From Parapedobacter pyrenivorans (GTDB lineage Bacteria > Bacteroidota > Bacteroidia > Sphingobacteriales > Sphingobacteriaceae): a DNA stretch of 64,000 nt. Within the stretch, counting starts at the first letter, position 1, and each line of letters starts with the position of its first letter. The DNA is taken from positions 62,001 through 126,000 of the forward strand of contig NZ_BMER01000002.1 in the NCBI RefSeq assembly GCF_014636865.1, given 5' to 3'. Shown one piece after another: positions 6,126-15,502 of the stretch. A program made the translations under genes and the position numbers. Below the pieces are notes generated by a model, which was not told the DNA's origin, made no database searches, and saw only the letters and a list, made by a program, of their open reading frames with translations.

Positions 6126-8015
6126 TTAACCGATCAAACTGACACTTCGTTTCACGAAATTCGTCAGTTCGTTTCCGGTAAGCAAGCCCCTCGATAACAA
6201 CGCTAAATCAAACGCTTGTTTAGCCAGTTGTTCCCGCTGATCTTCGTCTTCAGCCGATAGAACACGTTTAATTAACGGATGGTTCCCGTTTACCGTCACC
6301 TTATAATTGTCAGGCATTGTACCATAAAAGCTCATGCCTCCTCCGGTTTGTGCCATATCTTTCATACGACGCATGAATTCATCGATCGTCACTGTCACTG
6401 GCAACTCATTCTCGCCGAGGGCATCCACTTCCACTTTCATATTATCGCGACTGATGGCCTTTTCAAAAAGAGATACCACCGTTTTGCTTTCGTCTTCCGT
6501 CAATTGCAGCTCTTTGGAATCCGCTGCCTTGATCAACTTGTCAATCACGTCAGCATCCACACGTTTCAACTGCGTTTTTTCCGTCTTCTGCTCCAAATAA
6601 CCTACAAAATGAGCATCTATTGGCGAGTCCATCATCAATACGTCATATCCCCGATCTTTGGCCGTTGAGATATAGCTGTCTTGCTGTGCAATATCGTTGG
6701 TGTAGAGGTACACGACGTTTCCGTCTTTATCCTGTTGAATGTCCTTTACCTTCTCCGCATACTCCTTAAGCGTATAGACTTCTTGATCGGTATTTCTCAC
6801 CAAGCAGAAGTCATTTGCCTTTTCGGCAAATTTATCATCACTGAGCATACCGTATTTGACGAAAAGGCTAATATCTTTCCATTTTTCTTCAAAACCCTTG
6901 CGGTCCCCTTTAAATAACTCAGCCAGCTTATCGGCTACCTTTTTGGTAATATGCGCATTGATCTTCTTTACGTTACTATCGGCCTGCAGGAAGCTCCTCG
7001 ACACGTTCAATGGGATATCCGGGGAATCGATGACCCCATGAAGTAGCATCAAAAATTCCGGAACGATATCCTTCACCTCATCCGTGATGAATACTTGACG
7101 CGAATACAACTTGATTTTGTTCTTCTGAATCTCGAAATCATTTTTGACTTTCGGAAAATAGAGAATCCCCGTCAGGTTAAACGGATAGTCGACATTGAGG
7201 TGTATCCAAAAAAGCGGCTCATCCATCGAGTAAGGATATAGCTCCCGATAAAACGCTAGGTAATCTTCATCCTTCAGATCTGAAGGCGATTTCGTCCAAG
7301 CCGGAGTGGTGTTGTTGATGATGTTGTCTACCTCGATTGATTTATACTTTGGCTTTCCCTCGTCGTCGTCTCCATCGGGCTCACTCGTGGTACGCGTACC
7401 GAAGCGGATGGGTACCGGTAGAAATTTACCATACTTTTCCAGTATATCCTGCAACTTTCCTTTAGCTAAAAACTCTTCCGAATCATTATTGATATGCAGG
7501 ATAATATCGGTGCCGCGCGTTGTCCGGTTTCCTTCAGAAATCTCGTAAGACGTACTACCATCACAAACCCAACGGGTGGCTTCCGCGCCCTCCTGATAAG
7601 ACAGCGTCTGAATTTCCACCTGATCGGCAACCATAAATGCCGAATAGAAACCCAGCCCGAAACGCCCGATAATTTCATTGGCATCCTTCGCTTCTTTAAA
7701 TTTTTCAACAAATTCCGCAGCTCCGGAAAATGCGATCTGATTAATATACTTCTTAACCTCCTCAGCCGTCATGCCAATTCCATTGTCCGAAATCGTGATG
7801 GTTCTAGCCTCTTCATCAAACGCCACGTCAATGGTTATGTCTCCCAATTCGCCTTTATACTGACCCAAGGAAGCCAATCGCTTAATTTTCTGGGTAGCAT
7901 CCACGGCATTCGAAACCAGCTCCCGCAAGAAAATCTCATTGTCTGAATACAAAAACTTTTTAATCACCGGGAATATGTTCTCGGTATGGATGGATATGTT
8001 GCCTTTTTCGTTCAT
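6126..8015 (-). CDS. htpG: Chaperone HtpG (Hsp90)
   Basis: A 629-residue Hsp90 of normal bacterial length. The N-terminal GHKL ATPase domain is complete: ELVSNAVDA (Mg/ATP Asn), ISDNGIGMT, and GRFGLGFYSAFMVAD. The middle domain has LNVSRSFLQ and the C-terminal dimerisation domain ends in LLSRGLLTGNELTNFV. It is a cytosolic ATP-dependent chaperone that remodels client proteins with DnaK. A run DDDDEGK-like acidic insert (PDGDDDEG, about residue 215) is a small linker, as in other Bacteroidota. It seems monocistronic: tRNA-His downstream has its own promoter and the next gene upstream has a terminator. Confidence 0.97.
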   Translation of the reverse strand: MNEKGNISIHTENIFPVIKKFLYSDNEIFLRELVSNAVDATQKIKRLASLGQYKGELGDITIDVAFDEEARTITISDNGIGMTAEEVKKYINQIAFSGAAEFVEKFKEAKDANEIIGRFGLGFYSAFMVADQVEIQTLSYQEGAEATRWVCDGSTSYEISEGNRTTRGTDIILHINNDSEEFLAKGKLQDILEKYGKFLPVPIRFGTRTTSEPDGDDDEGKPKYKSIEVDNIINNTTPAWTKSPSDLKDEDYLAFYRELYPYSMDEPLFWIHLNVDYPFNLTGILYFPKVKNDFEIQKNKIKLYSRQVFITDEVKDIVPEFLMLLHGVIDSPDIPLNVSRSFLQADSNVKKINAHITKKVADKLAELFKGDRKGFEEKWKDISLFVKYGMLSDDKFAEKANDFCLVRNTDQEVYTLKEYAEKVKDIQQDKDGNVVYLYTNDIAQQDSYISTAKDRGYDVLMMDSPIDAHFVGYLEQKTEKTQLKRVDADVIDKLIKAADSKELQLTEDESKTVVSLFEKAISRDNMKVEVDALGENELPVTVTIDEFMRRMKDMAQTGGGMSFYGTMPDNYKVTVNGNHPLIKRVLSAEDEDQREQLAKQAFDLALLSRGLLTGNELTNFVKRSVSLIG

Positions 8016-8121
8016 ATTGTAAGGATGTAAATCGTATAACGTTAACTAATACTTCGTCGTGTCCAGCGTGAACAATATACGTTCCAATACCTCGTTCCGT
8101 CAGGATGGCAGGACATTATGA

Positions 8122-8152
8122 CAAAAAAAGGAGCGCTTTGCCAAAGCGCCCC
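8122..8152 (-). terminator. Terminator of the DUF4468-like gene
   Basis: The minus strand shows GGGGCGCTTTGG/CCAAAGCGCTCC as a near-perfect stem with a minimal loop, followed by TTTTTTT. It lies 35 bases past the stop of the preceding gene and isolates it from htpG. Confidence 0.9.
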
Positions 8153-8186
8153 GCCGTAGTTTTTCTTAAAAACAGTCGATCGACCG

Positions 8187-8765
8187 TCATTCCATATTGG
8201 TGGTTACGACCTTCGGCCTTCCTGCTGCCTCCAGCTGACCAAGCACCTGGTTGGCCAACTCATCGAGGGCCTCGTAAGCGTAATTTTTTTGTTTTGCCCA
8301 TATCCGTTCGTTCAGCTTGCTGAACTGATCTTCCAACGGGATGGGAGCGACCGTTGCTTTGATCCGCTTTCCATAGCGATCATTGCGATACGGTTGGTAG
8401 CTTAGGTCGGTAAACCAATAGTTTAGTTCCCCTTCGCTGTTTTCTAGTACTAGGGTATAGTTGATTTTTCCGGCTACGTAATTGCCTATACCTGCATGCT
8501 TCTTCATCGAAACGCTACCTGTACTTTCCAAACGCCCTGCCGATTTGGTTGTGGTTTCGTTCCCTTTTGCATCTAAAAATGCTGTCAGCTGCTCCTGCAC
8601 AGCAGGAAAACTGACTTCGTCTGCCAACGCGTTGGATTTATACACCACAAACTTTCCGCGTTGGTCCACTGCAAATTGTCCAGCATCCCTACCCACATCG
8701 TCCTTCACCGGGTTGCCATGCCCAATGGCAATACCCGCAACAAAAATTGCTACTAAATTAACCAT
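8187..8765 (-). CDS. Secreted DUF4468-like protein
   Basis: A 192-residue protein with a short hydrophobic N-terminus (VNLVAIFVAGIAIG) that could be a signal peptide. The body, FAVDQRGKFVVYKSNA, then LTAFLDAKGN, GKINYTLVLENSEGELNYWFTDLSYQP and a C-terminal helix, matches the pattern of DUF4468 (TBP-like fold) proteins common in Bacteroidota: a 'fpvdesGki.y' strand, a helix, and a final strand ending in 'ftDf.Y'. Function is unknown in the family. It has its own terminator and lies alone between htpG and the porin. The DUF assignment is from memory of the family pattern. Confidence 0.55.
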   Translation of the reverse strand: MVNLVAIFVAGIAIGHGNPVKDDVGRDAGQFAVDQRGKFVVYKSNALADEVSFPAVQEQLTAFLDAKGNETTTKSAGRLESTGSVSMKKHAGIGNYVAGKINYTLVLENSEGELNYWFTDLSYQPYRNDRYGKRIKATVAPIPLEDQFSKLNERIWAKQKNYAYEALDELANQVLGQLEAAGRPKVVTTNME

Positions 8766-8984
8766 AACTCCTTCAATTTAATAATACATAACTATACGGG
8801 TTATCCTCCCAAGATAGCCCACAGCCATAAATATAGGAAATCGAAACCAATTCTACAACAAATTACTATGAATCAAGCATGCTTTTTAAGCAACAATTGT
8901 GTTAGGTTTGTGCAACGATTCTACGTGCTTCCACAGCAAAACGGAACGCTTGCTTTTCACACAAGCGCCGCAATATACGCAAGC

Positions 8985-9018
8985 AAAAAAGCCCAACGGG
9001 CTGTGCAACCCGTTGAGC
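8985..9018 (-). terminator. Terminator of the outer-membrane barrel gene
   Basis: On the minus strand CAACGGG pairs with CCCGTTG around an 8-base loop, with flanking GC/GC pairs, followed by GGCTTTTTTG. It lies about 35 bases past the stop codon. Confidence 0.85.
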
Positions 9019-9051
9019 TCATCCATGTGTTTGCAGTATATTCGATAGGCG

Positions 9052-10083
9052 TTAAAACGCGTATACCAATGCCAATGAAAATTGCGAGGCGCTTTTTGAC
9101 AGATCCAAATCTGTATTTTTGAAGAACACTTCTTCCGAATTGTTGTCAAAACGAAGCTCAGGAATAACCGTAAGCGGACCTGCTTTTACGTTTGCAGAAA
9201 GCGTAAGCCCGAAAACGGAATTACCTTCGATCATATCAGCGCCACTACCCATATCTTTGTATTTAAAGTATTCGCCGCGCGCGCCGAGTGCAAAGGCATC
9301 CGTGAAGCCGTACTGTGCATATAATGCACCACCTTGATACCCACCTGCATCTTCCCCTTCAGCAGCGAAATCCGCGGCATTCAACCCCAGCTTGAAGGCA
9401 TCGGTGATTTGATAGGAGGTCGTCAAATCAAAAATCATCCCTGTTTCGTGGCCGTCAAGAAAGTTGATGTAGGCATCCCAGCCTTCAACTGGCGAAAGAC
9501 GCAACTGCGCGCCGAAATCAGACACCCCATTGAAATCTTGGTAGACGTTCCAGTCGTTAAACAAACCGACCATCAGCCCTACTTTGTCTGAAAACTCGTA
9601 CTGAGCCTTGATACCGGCATTCTGGAACGGTCCGGCAGAAAAGAGGTATGAAGTGGAGTAATTGAAATTGCCCGTAGGTGAGATGATCTCATAACCGACA
9701 AATGTGCCCATAAAACCCGCGGTCATCGAAAACTTGTCGGTGAAGGCATAGCTCATGTACAAGTTCTGGATGTTGAACGTATTGCCGTCATGTCCGTTGA
9801 GCAGGGATTGGTATTGCCCACGCGGCCCAAAAGACACGTCTCCAACGAACGACGCTTTGCCTACGGTCTTTCCTAAAATGAGGTTAATCATCCCCAATGA
9901 AACCGAGTTTTGCTCATTGGCAAACGAGGTTGGGATGTTGCCAAGCCCGGCGTCATCCTTATACCCCGAAAAGTCATATTTGTAATAGGCATCCACCGAT
10001 CCTGAAATCGTCAGCGATTCATCCTGGGCAGAGGCCAGCAGCGCTGATAATAGCATACTTCCTGCGATAAAAATTTTTTTCAT
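9052..10083 (-). CDS. Outer-membrane beta-barrel porin-like protein
   Basis: A 343-residue protein with a clear signal peptide (MKKIFIAGSMLLSALLASAQ). The mature part alternates polar and apolar residues throughout, has many Gly/Tyr/Phe strand ends (SVDAYYKYDF, LYMSYAFTDKFSMTAGFMG, GGALYAQYGFTDAFALGARGEYF) and ends in FSLALVYAF, the terminal-Phe signal used by the BAM complex. It fits the OprO/P-like 'outer membrane beta-barrel' proteins of Bacteroidota that often stand beside amtB, so a role in passage of nitrogen compounds is possible but inferred. A longer in-frame start at 10185 is rejected because the signal peptide begins at 10083. A large hairpin lies between amtB and this gene. Confidence 0.8.
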   Translation of the reverse strand: MKKIFIAGSMLLSALLASAQDESLTISGSVDAYYKYDFSGYKDDAGLGNIPTSFANEQNSVSLGMINLILGKTVGKASFVGDVSFGPRGQYQSLLNGHDGNTFNIQNLYMSYAFTDKFSMTAGFMGTFVGYEIISPTGNFNYSTSYLFSAGPFQNAGIKAQYEFSDKVGLMVGLFNDWNVYQDFNGVSDFGAQLRLSPVEGWDAYINFLDGHETGMIFDLTTSYQITDAFKLGLNAADFAAEGEDAGGYQGGALYAQYGFTDAFALGARGEYFKYKDMGSGADMIEGNSVFGLTLSANVKAGPLTVIPELRFDNNSEEVFFKNTDLDLSKSASQFSLALVYAF

Positions 10084-10150
10084 ATTTGTAGTAATTTTGC
10101 CTCTTCCAAGTGTGATTTCCAGTCTTTTTAGGAAGAGTGATGAAACGATT

Positions 10151-10205
10151 GGCTTTTGGAGATAACGTGTTGTGGAAACACGCACGTTATCTCGGAAGCC
10201 TTTTT
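10151..10205. repeat. Large intergenic hairpin between amtB and the barrel gene
   Basis: GAGATAACGTG and CACGTTATCTC are an exact 11-base inverted repeat, with inner GTG/CAC pairs around GAAA and outer GGCTT/AAGCC pairs. T residues follow on the plus strand (TTTTTAT), where no gene would use it as a terminator; on the minus strand it lies between two co-directional genes. It could be an mRNA-stability or partial termination element. Confidence 0.7.
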
Positions 10206-10251
10206 ATATAAACCTTAGTTAGTTCACTATTGTGCAAAGGGAAAACCTAGA

Positions 10252-11598
10252 TTAGTCTTCCACCAAAATCGTATATCCCCGAATACCGTGCTCTTCACTA
10301 TCAAGGCCGTGTTTTTCGATTTCGGGTTTGACACGCAAACCCACCGTAGCTTTCAGTATGCCAAAGATGATAAAGGCACCACCCGCTGCAGCGGCTCCGC
10401 AGGCCAAAACACCATAGAGTTGAGGCATAAATGAGGCTCCTTCACCAAAAATCCCTGTGGCCAATGTACCCCATACACCGCAGGTAAGATGAACAGATAC
10501 GGCACCTACGCAATCATCCAGTTTCAATCTATCCAACAGCATTACCGAAAACACTACCAAAACGCCCGCCACACCGCCTATAATCAGCGCTTCCAGCGGG
10601 GTGATGATATCGGCGCTTGCTGTAATACCCACCAATCCTGCCAATACGCCATTCAGCACCATGCCGAAGTCAATACGCTTCATTGCAAGCATACTCGTGA
10701 AATGCCCGCCGATGGCCCCACCGCAGGCCCCCAATACCGTAGTGGTCAACACCAGGGACACTAACCCGGGATTTGCGGAAAGCACGGACCCACCATTGAA
10801 ACCAAACCATCCTAGCCATAGCAAAAACACGCCGATTGTAGCCAACGGAACCGAGTGACCGGCAATTTCACTTGTTTTTCCATTATCGTATTTACCGATA
10901 CGCGCGCCTAATAGCCAAATACCAATCAAAGCACCCCATCCGCCAACAGAGTGAACCAATGTGGAGCCGGCAAAGTCGACAAAACCTAATTCATCCAAAA
11001 AGCCGCCACCCCATTTCCAGCTACCAATAATCGGATAAACTAACCCTACGAAAAACAACGTAAACGTAAGATACGCGCTTAACTTGATGCGTTCAGCAAC
11101 AGCGCCGGATACAATGGTGGCTGCCGTCGCGGCAAACATCGCCTGGTAGACAAAATCGGTCCAAAACGTATATCCCCCATCCGCATACCCCGCGCTGATG
11201 TCCGCAGCGCCAGGGTTGAGCCAAATCACGTCCCAACTTTCAATACTGAAGCCCAGAAATCCATTGAAATCTCCGGGATACATCAACGAAAATCCCAATA
11301 GTGCATAGGTTACAATGCCAAGAACGGGCGTCAACGTATTCTTGAATAAAATATTGACCGTGTTCTTGGATTGCGTAAAACCAGCCTCTACACTGGCGAA
11401 GCCTAAGTGCATAATGAACACTAACGCTGCGGCCAACATCATCCAAATGTTGTTAGCCGTCAACAACACATCGGTAATGGTTGGCCCCTCGGTAACAGCA
11501 TCCTGCGTCATCACCGACAATAGCGGCAGCGCTGAACCCACACCGAATAAATCAGACAAAACGGAAAAATCCAAAGTAAATAACTCCATAATACTCAA
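10252..11598 (-). CDS. amtB: Ammonium transporter AmtB
   Basis: A 448-residue Amt/MEP/Rh channel that conducts ammonium across the inner membrane. About eleven hydrophobic segments are present. Signature segments are FAATAATIVSGAVAERIKLS (with its invariant Asn/Ala-rich turn), STLVHSVGGWGAL and SVHLTCGVWGTLA, which carry the two pore histidines. An N-terminal stretch rich in Ser/Val precedes the first core helix and may be cleaved, as in other AmtB. No glnK/PII gene is adjacent, unlike many bacteria; the neighbouring outer-membrane barrel is the likely partner in Bacteroidota. A second in-frame ATG lies three codons downstream. Confidence 0.96.
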   Translation of the reverse strand: MSIMELFTLDFSVLSDLFGVGSALPLLSVMTQDAVTEGPTITDVLLTANNIWMMLAAALVFIMHLGFASVEAGFTQSKNTVNILFKNTLTPVLGIVTYALLGFSLMYPGDFNGFLGFSIESWDVIWLNPGAADISAGYADGGYTFWTDFVYQAMFAATAATIVSGAVAERIKLSAYLTFTLFFVGLVYPIIGSWKWGGGFLDELGFVDFAGSTLVHSVGGWGALIGIWLLGARIGKYDNGKTSEIAGHSVPLATIGVFLLWLGWFGFNGGSVLSANPGLVSLVLTTTVLGACGGAIGGHFTSMLAMKRIDFGMVLNGVLAGLVGITASADIITPLEALIIGGVAGVLVVFSVMLLDRLKLDDCVGAVSVHLTCGVWGTLATGIFGEGASFMPQLYGVLACGAAAAGGAFIIFGILKATVGLRVKPEIEKHGLDSEEHGIRGYTILVED

Positions 11599-12057
11599 AA
11601 ATTAGTTAGAAATGCGGTTATAGTTTAACATTAATACAATCATCAATGCAAATATGTATAAAAATTTGATAAAAACAATTTTTCTATTGAAAAAATCAAA
11701 AAAATACAAATAAATTAATGATATTTATTCAAAAAGACCAAACTAATACTAACAGATACCTTATATTTAAATCATAATTATAATAATACATCATTTTATA
11801 ATAAAAAATAGCATCATTTCCTCTAAAATAAATTAAATCTATTATTTAATAAAAAAGAAACACTATCTATTCACCTAAAACAAGATTTTGTTATCGCTAT
11901 AAAGATTGTGGGCATTGGTTTAAGGTAGCACCCAACAGGAATCCTTAACGTGTAATATAAAAATATTAACAATAAGATTGAAATATTAGGGTGGCTCGAT
12001 AGCTCTACGTGAATCCTTATCGGAAAAAAACCTATTTTTACCGGCAAAGCAGAAACG
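11599..12057. other. AT-rich intergenic region, 459 bases
   Basis: Non-coding in all frames as far as I can see. Most of 11640-11880 is A/T, far more than the surrounding genes. It holds the amtB promoter (leftward) and that of the patatin gene (rightward). A small inverted repeat TTAAGG/CCTTAA lies around 11920-11955. No exact TTTG-N19-TAnnTTTG promoter stands out. Confidence 0.6.
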
Positions 12058-13113
12058 ATGAAGAAAATTCTTTCGATTGACGGCGGTGGTATCCGTGGAA
12101 TTATCCCCGGCATGCTGTTGGCGGCTTTGGAACGGAGACTGAAACGCATAAGCGAAAATCCAGACGCAGCGATAGTGGATTACTTTGACTTTTTCGCCGG
12201 AACGAGCACAGGTGGCATCCTTACATGCCTATTGCTATGCCCTCACGAACAAGATCCTTCCCGTCCCAAGTATTCGGCAAAAGAAGCGTTGGATATTTAT
12301 GTTACCCACGGTAGCGACATCTTCAAGGCAGGCTTCTTCCGAAGACTCGTAGCAAAATTTGGACTGCTGAGTGAACGCTACCCAAGCACGACCCTCGAAC
12401 ATGTGCTGGAGAGTTATTTCGGCGAATACAAGCTCAGCCAATTGCTAAAACCCTGCATCATCACCGCCTATAACATCGAACTACGGAAAACACATTTTTT
12501 CCGGCAACAGACCGCCATTGTTCGAGGTGACCCGCGCGACTTCTATTTGCGCGATGTTTGCAGGGCTACCTCCGCCGCCCCGACATATTTCAGTGTCGCC
12601 GAGATCTATTCAATGAGCGGCACACGTTATCCGCTGCTCGATGGTGGCGTATTTGCACCAAACCCTTCCATGAGCGCATTGGTGGAAGTCACAAAAGCTT
12701 TTAACCAAACCAAAATCAATGACATCTCCATCCTGTCGTTGGGCACCGGACGGTCGAGGAAAGCCTATGACTACGAACATTTCAAAGAGAGCCGCGCCAT
12801 ATCCATAGGCCCTGCATTGATCGACATCATGATGAGCGGAGCTGCCGAAAGTAGCGATTTCTTCTTGCAGCAATTGTACCGATCAACTGGGAAGGCCGAA
12901 CAATACATCCGGATAGAGCCCAGCAGCTTGCATAGCATCCACGAAGAACTCGATGCAGCAAGTCATAACAACATCCAAAAGCTGATCGCCTTGGGCGACC
13001 GAATGGTCAGCGAAAACGATGAGTTGCTTAGTCGGATCGTCAAGCAATTGGTAGCCGATAAAGAAAATTCGCTACCAAAGGGGCCCTGGCGGTTTTTGTC
13101 TTCGAAAGGGTAA
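12058..13113 (+). CDS. Patatin-like phospholipase
   Basis: A 351-residue patatin-fold lipid acyl hydrolase. The oxyanion loop GGGIRG is at the very N-terminus, the nucleophile elbow is GTSTGG (about residue 50) and the catalytic aspartate is in LLDGGVFAPNPS (about 198). SAAPTYF is another typical patatin segment. The protein is soluble: no signal peptide or membrane helix is seen. Substrates of such enzymes are membrane phospholipids or neutral lipids. The fold is shared with CapV effectors of CBASS, but no cyclase or ubiquitin-like gene is adjacent, so a housekeeping lipase is more likely. mgsA follows 45 bases later on the same strand. Confidence 0.9.
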   Translation: MKKILSIDGGGIRGIIPGMLLAALERRLKRISENPDAAIVDYFDFFAGTSTGGILTCLLLCPHEQDPSRPKYSAKEALDIYVTHGSDIFKAGFFRRLVAKFGLLSERYPSTTLEHVLESYFGEYKLSQLLKPCIITAYNIELRKTHFFRQQTAIVRGDPRDFYLRDVCRATSAAPTYFSVAEIYSMSGTRYPLLDGGVFAPNPSMSALVEVTKAFNQTKINDISILSLGTGRSRKAYDYEHFKESRAISIGPALIDIMMSGAAESSDFFLQQLYRSTGKAEQYIRIEPSSLHSIHEELDAASHNNIQKLIALGDRMVSENDELLSRIVKQLVADKENSLPKGPWRFLSSKG

Positions 13114-13158
13114 TTTTAACAAATCCAGAACATCCAATTTCATACTTTATATAAATCC

Positions 13159-13527
13159 ATGGAACAAAAAACAATAGCACTAATTGCACATGACGGTAAA
13201 AAACCCGAGATGGTTGGATTCGTGAAAGACAACATCGCTTTATTGCAAAATGCAAAGCTGGTAGCAACGGGAACTACAGGCGCGTACATCAGACAGACCG
13301 GGTTGGATGTAGAATTAAAATTGAGTGGCCCTAAAGGCGGGGATGCGCAGATAGCTGCATTGGCTGCCGAGGGTAAAATCGACGCCATCATTTTTTTCAG
13401 AGATCCACTGGGCAAACATGCCCACGAACCGGATATCCAAATGCTGATGCGGGTCTGCGATGTGTACAATGTACCTTTGGCCACCAACCCTGCCACTGGC
13501 GAGCTTATCCTAAAAGGCACACTTTAA
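13159..13527 (+). CDS. mgsA: Methylglyoxal synthase
   Basis: A 122-residue MGS-like domain protein. It has the phosphate-binding segments IALIAHDGKK and ATGTTG, the catalytic Asp in GPKGGDAQIA, and IIFFRDPLGKHAHEPDI, which together define MgsA and separate it from the MGS domain of carbamoyl-phosphate synthase. The enzyme turns dihydroxyacetone phosphate into methylglyoxal and phosphate, a bypass of lower glycolysis used when phosphate is short or sugar phosphates build up. It is slightly shorter than E. coli MgsA (152 residues) because the N-terminus starts directly at the first strand. It is probably cytosolic and lies between the patatin gene and coaA. Confidence 0.95.
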   Translation: MEQKTIALIAHDGKKPEMVGFVKDNIALLQNAKLVATGTTGAYIRQTGLDVELKLSGPKGGDAQIAALAAEGKIDAIIFFRDPLGKHAHEPDIQMLMRVCDVYNVPLATNPATGELILKGTL

Positions 13528-13583
13528 ACTGGCCAAACTATTACTTTATTCAACTCACATGCGCAAATACCATGCATTTTATC

Positions 13584-13591
13584 TAATTTTG
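13584..13591 (+). promoter_or_regulatory. Probable -7 element for coaA
   Basis: TAATTTTG matches TAnnTTTG, 23 bases before the coaA ATG. No TTTG is found at the -33 spacing, so confidence is limited. Confidence 0.4.
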
Positions 13592-13614
13592 CGGTTTCCA
13601 CCAATCCGACAGGT

Positions 13615-14571
13615 ATGGTAAAAACGGACAACGGCATAACGTATTCGCTCTTTCGCCATGTGACGCGCGAGGAATGGAAAGCGTTCAACGGCCATTCATC
13701 TTACCTCATCGCTGACGAAGATATCCAAAAGCTGAATGCATTAAATGAACCGCTGACCATGCAGGAAATCGAGGAGGTATATTTCCCATTGAGTCAGCTA
13801 TTACGCATACACATCGACAATTACCGGCAACTGCACGGACAGACTAATTCCTTTTTCAGCAACCACACCAAACACCTGCCTTTCGTGATCGGCATCGCCG
13901 GGAGCGTTGCGGCTGGCAAAAGTACCACGGCACGGGTATTGCAAAAGGTATTGTCCTTATTACCCGGCACGCCAAAGGTAGACTTAATCACTACCGATGG
14001 CTTCCTACACCCGAACAGCTACCTGGAGTCTAAAGGAATACTTAATCGCAAAGGATTCCCAGAGAGCTATGATACGAGGCAACTGCTCGGCTTTCTATCG
14101 GCCATCAAATCGGGCAGGGAACTGGTATCAGCACCGGTGTACTCCCATTTGGCCTACGATATCCTCCCTGATGAGCTGCAATGGGTAGCACAACCCGATA
14201 TATTGATCGTGGAGGGCATCAACGTACTGCAGGTGAATGTGAAAGGCAAGCACCGCGGTCCGCGGGTCTTCGTATCGGATTTTTTCGATTATTCCATATA
14301 CGTAGATGCCTCTCCAGATAATCTTCAACAGTGGTACACTCAGCGTTTCGAATGGCTCCGTAAGACTGCATTTCAAAACCCTGGTTCATACTTCCATCGT
14401 TATGCTGATCTCAACGAAGCAGAGAGCCCCGCAATGGCGGCTAACATCTGGAATGAAATCAACAAACCTAACCTTATCAAAAACATCTTGCCGACCCGAT
14501 TCCGCGCGGATCTAATCCTCGAAAAGGGCAGTCATCATTTCGTAAAAAGTGTAAAAGTCAGAAAAGTCTAA
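13615..14571 (+). CDS. coaA: Pantothenate kinase, type I
   Basis: A 318-residue type I (CoaA) pantothenate kinase, the committed step of coenzyme A synthesis. The P-loop is GSVAAGKSTTAR (about residue 100), followed by TTDGFLHPN, GFPESYD, and SAPVYSHLAYD, with IVEGINVLQ as the Walker-B-like strand. Length and motif order agree with E. coli CoaA. Its last four bases overlap the stop of the convergent mscS gene, so the two transcripts run into each other without a visible terminator between them. Activity in other bacteria is inhibited by CoA; that is family knowledge. Confidence 0.96.
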   Translation: MVKTDNGITYSLFRHVTREEWKAFNGHSSYLIADEDIQKLNALNEPLTMQEIEEVYFPLSQLLRIHIDNYRQLHGQTNSFFSNHTKHLPFVIGIAGSVAAGKSTTARVLQKVLSLLPGTPKVDLITTDGFLHPNSYLESKGILNRKGFPESYDTRQLLGFLSAIKSGRELVSAPVYSHLAYDILPDELQWVAQPDILIVEGINVLQVNVKGKHRGPRVFVSDFFDYSIYVDASPDNLQQWYTQRFEWLRKTAFQNPGSYFHRYADLNEAESPAMAANIWNEINKPNLIKNILPTRFRADLILEKGSHHFVKSVKVRKV

Positions 14572-15470
14572 CTTTTTCCGGGCTGCTCTGCAGCTTGTTC
14601 AGCCTCAAAAGTCAGAATGCGCAAATAGAGTTCGTTGCGCAATTGTCTTCGTAAAGGTGTATCCTTTTTTGCTGTTGAGAACTGCAGTTTGTAGTGAACG
14701 AAATCCTTGCCGATCCCTACCACCCTTAGCTGAAAGCTACCCTGAACAATATTGGCACCATGTCGCTGCAAAGTCGCATGAAGCTGCTTCTCCAACGCGC
14801 CGTGTTGGTAAGCATTGGCCAGCGCGAGCTCAAATTCAATGGTGAGCTTTCGGGAGTTCTGAAGCGATTGGTTGATGATATTCGTGGTAAATGCGGTATT
14901 GTTCGGAATCAGTACGACATCATCATCGTCGTTCTTCACCATAATATTCGCCAAGGTAATATCCATTATTTTGCCTTGGTATTCACCTATGCGTACCGTA
15001 TCACCGATGGTAAATTGGTCGGAAAACATAATCAGCAACCCGCTGATCATGTTGGTAATATAATCTTTGAATAATAGGGCAATGGCCATCGCTACGATGG
15101 TAATGCTGGTCAAAAACTCCTTTGGATTGATACCAAAGGCCAGCATCAGCCCAAGGATGGCAAACACCACATTCAGCAAGGTAGCAATCTGGTTGATTCC
15201 CAACACATAATTACCCCTAACTCGATTATTCTTTTTATTTCGCCTCCGATACAGCGCTATGAAAATAAACTGGCCGATCGAGATAAAGATACTTCCCGTA
15301 AGAAATGTATTGACCGCATAGGCCAGCTGTGCCAAATGAGGATAGTCGCGATACAACACGGTGTTGGACGTAAAAGAATAGGCAATGATAACCCAAAGCA
15401 CTACTTTCAGGGCGAAAAAAAACCATCTTCCCAGGGCTTTCCTTTTGGCTATATCAGACTCATATGTCAT
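14568..15470 (-). CDS. MscS-family mechanosensitive channel
   Basis: About 300 residues. Three to four hydrophobic segments (WFFFALKVVLWVIIAYSF, FISIGQFIFIALY, INQIATLLNVVFAILGLMLAF) lead into the pore helix ITIVAMAIALLFKDYITNMISG and then the MscS beta domain beginning QFTIGDTVRIGEYQGKI. In the family it opens on membrane tension to release solutes after hypo-osmotic shock. The start is uncertain: a GTG at 15506 overlaps the folA stop and could be translationally coupled, while the ATG at 15470 places the N-terminus before the first helix. It is the third gene of thyA-folA-mscS. The C-terminus meets coaA tail to tail. Confidence 0.88.
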   Translation of the reverse strand: MTYESDIAKRKALGRWFFFALKVVLWVIIAYSFTSNTVLYRDYPHLAQLAYAVNTFLTGSIFISIGQFIFIALYRRRNKKNNRVRGNYVLGINQIATLLNVVFAILGLMLAFGINPKEFLTSITIVAMAIALLFKDYITNMISGLLIMFSDQFTIGDTVRIGEYQGKIMDITLANIMVKNDDDDVVLIPNNTAFTTNIINQSLQNSRKLTIEFELALANAYQHGALEKQLHATLQRHGANIVQGSFQLRVVGIGKDFVHYKLQFSTAKKDTPLRRQLRNELYLRILTFEAEQAAEQPGKS

Positions 15471-15502
15471 AGCAGTAAAACACGTAATTCTGTCTAAATC
15501 GA

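Noticed and set aside
12058-13113. Patatin as a CapV-type CBASS effector
   Set aside because: No CD-NTase, ubiquitin-like or other defence gene lies next to it; neighbours are amtB, mgsA and coaA.
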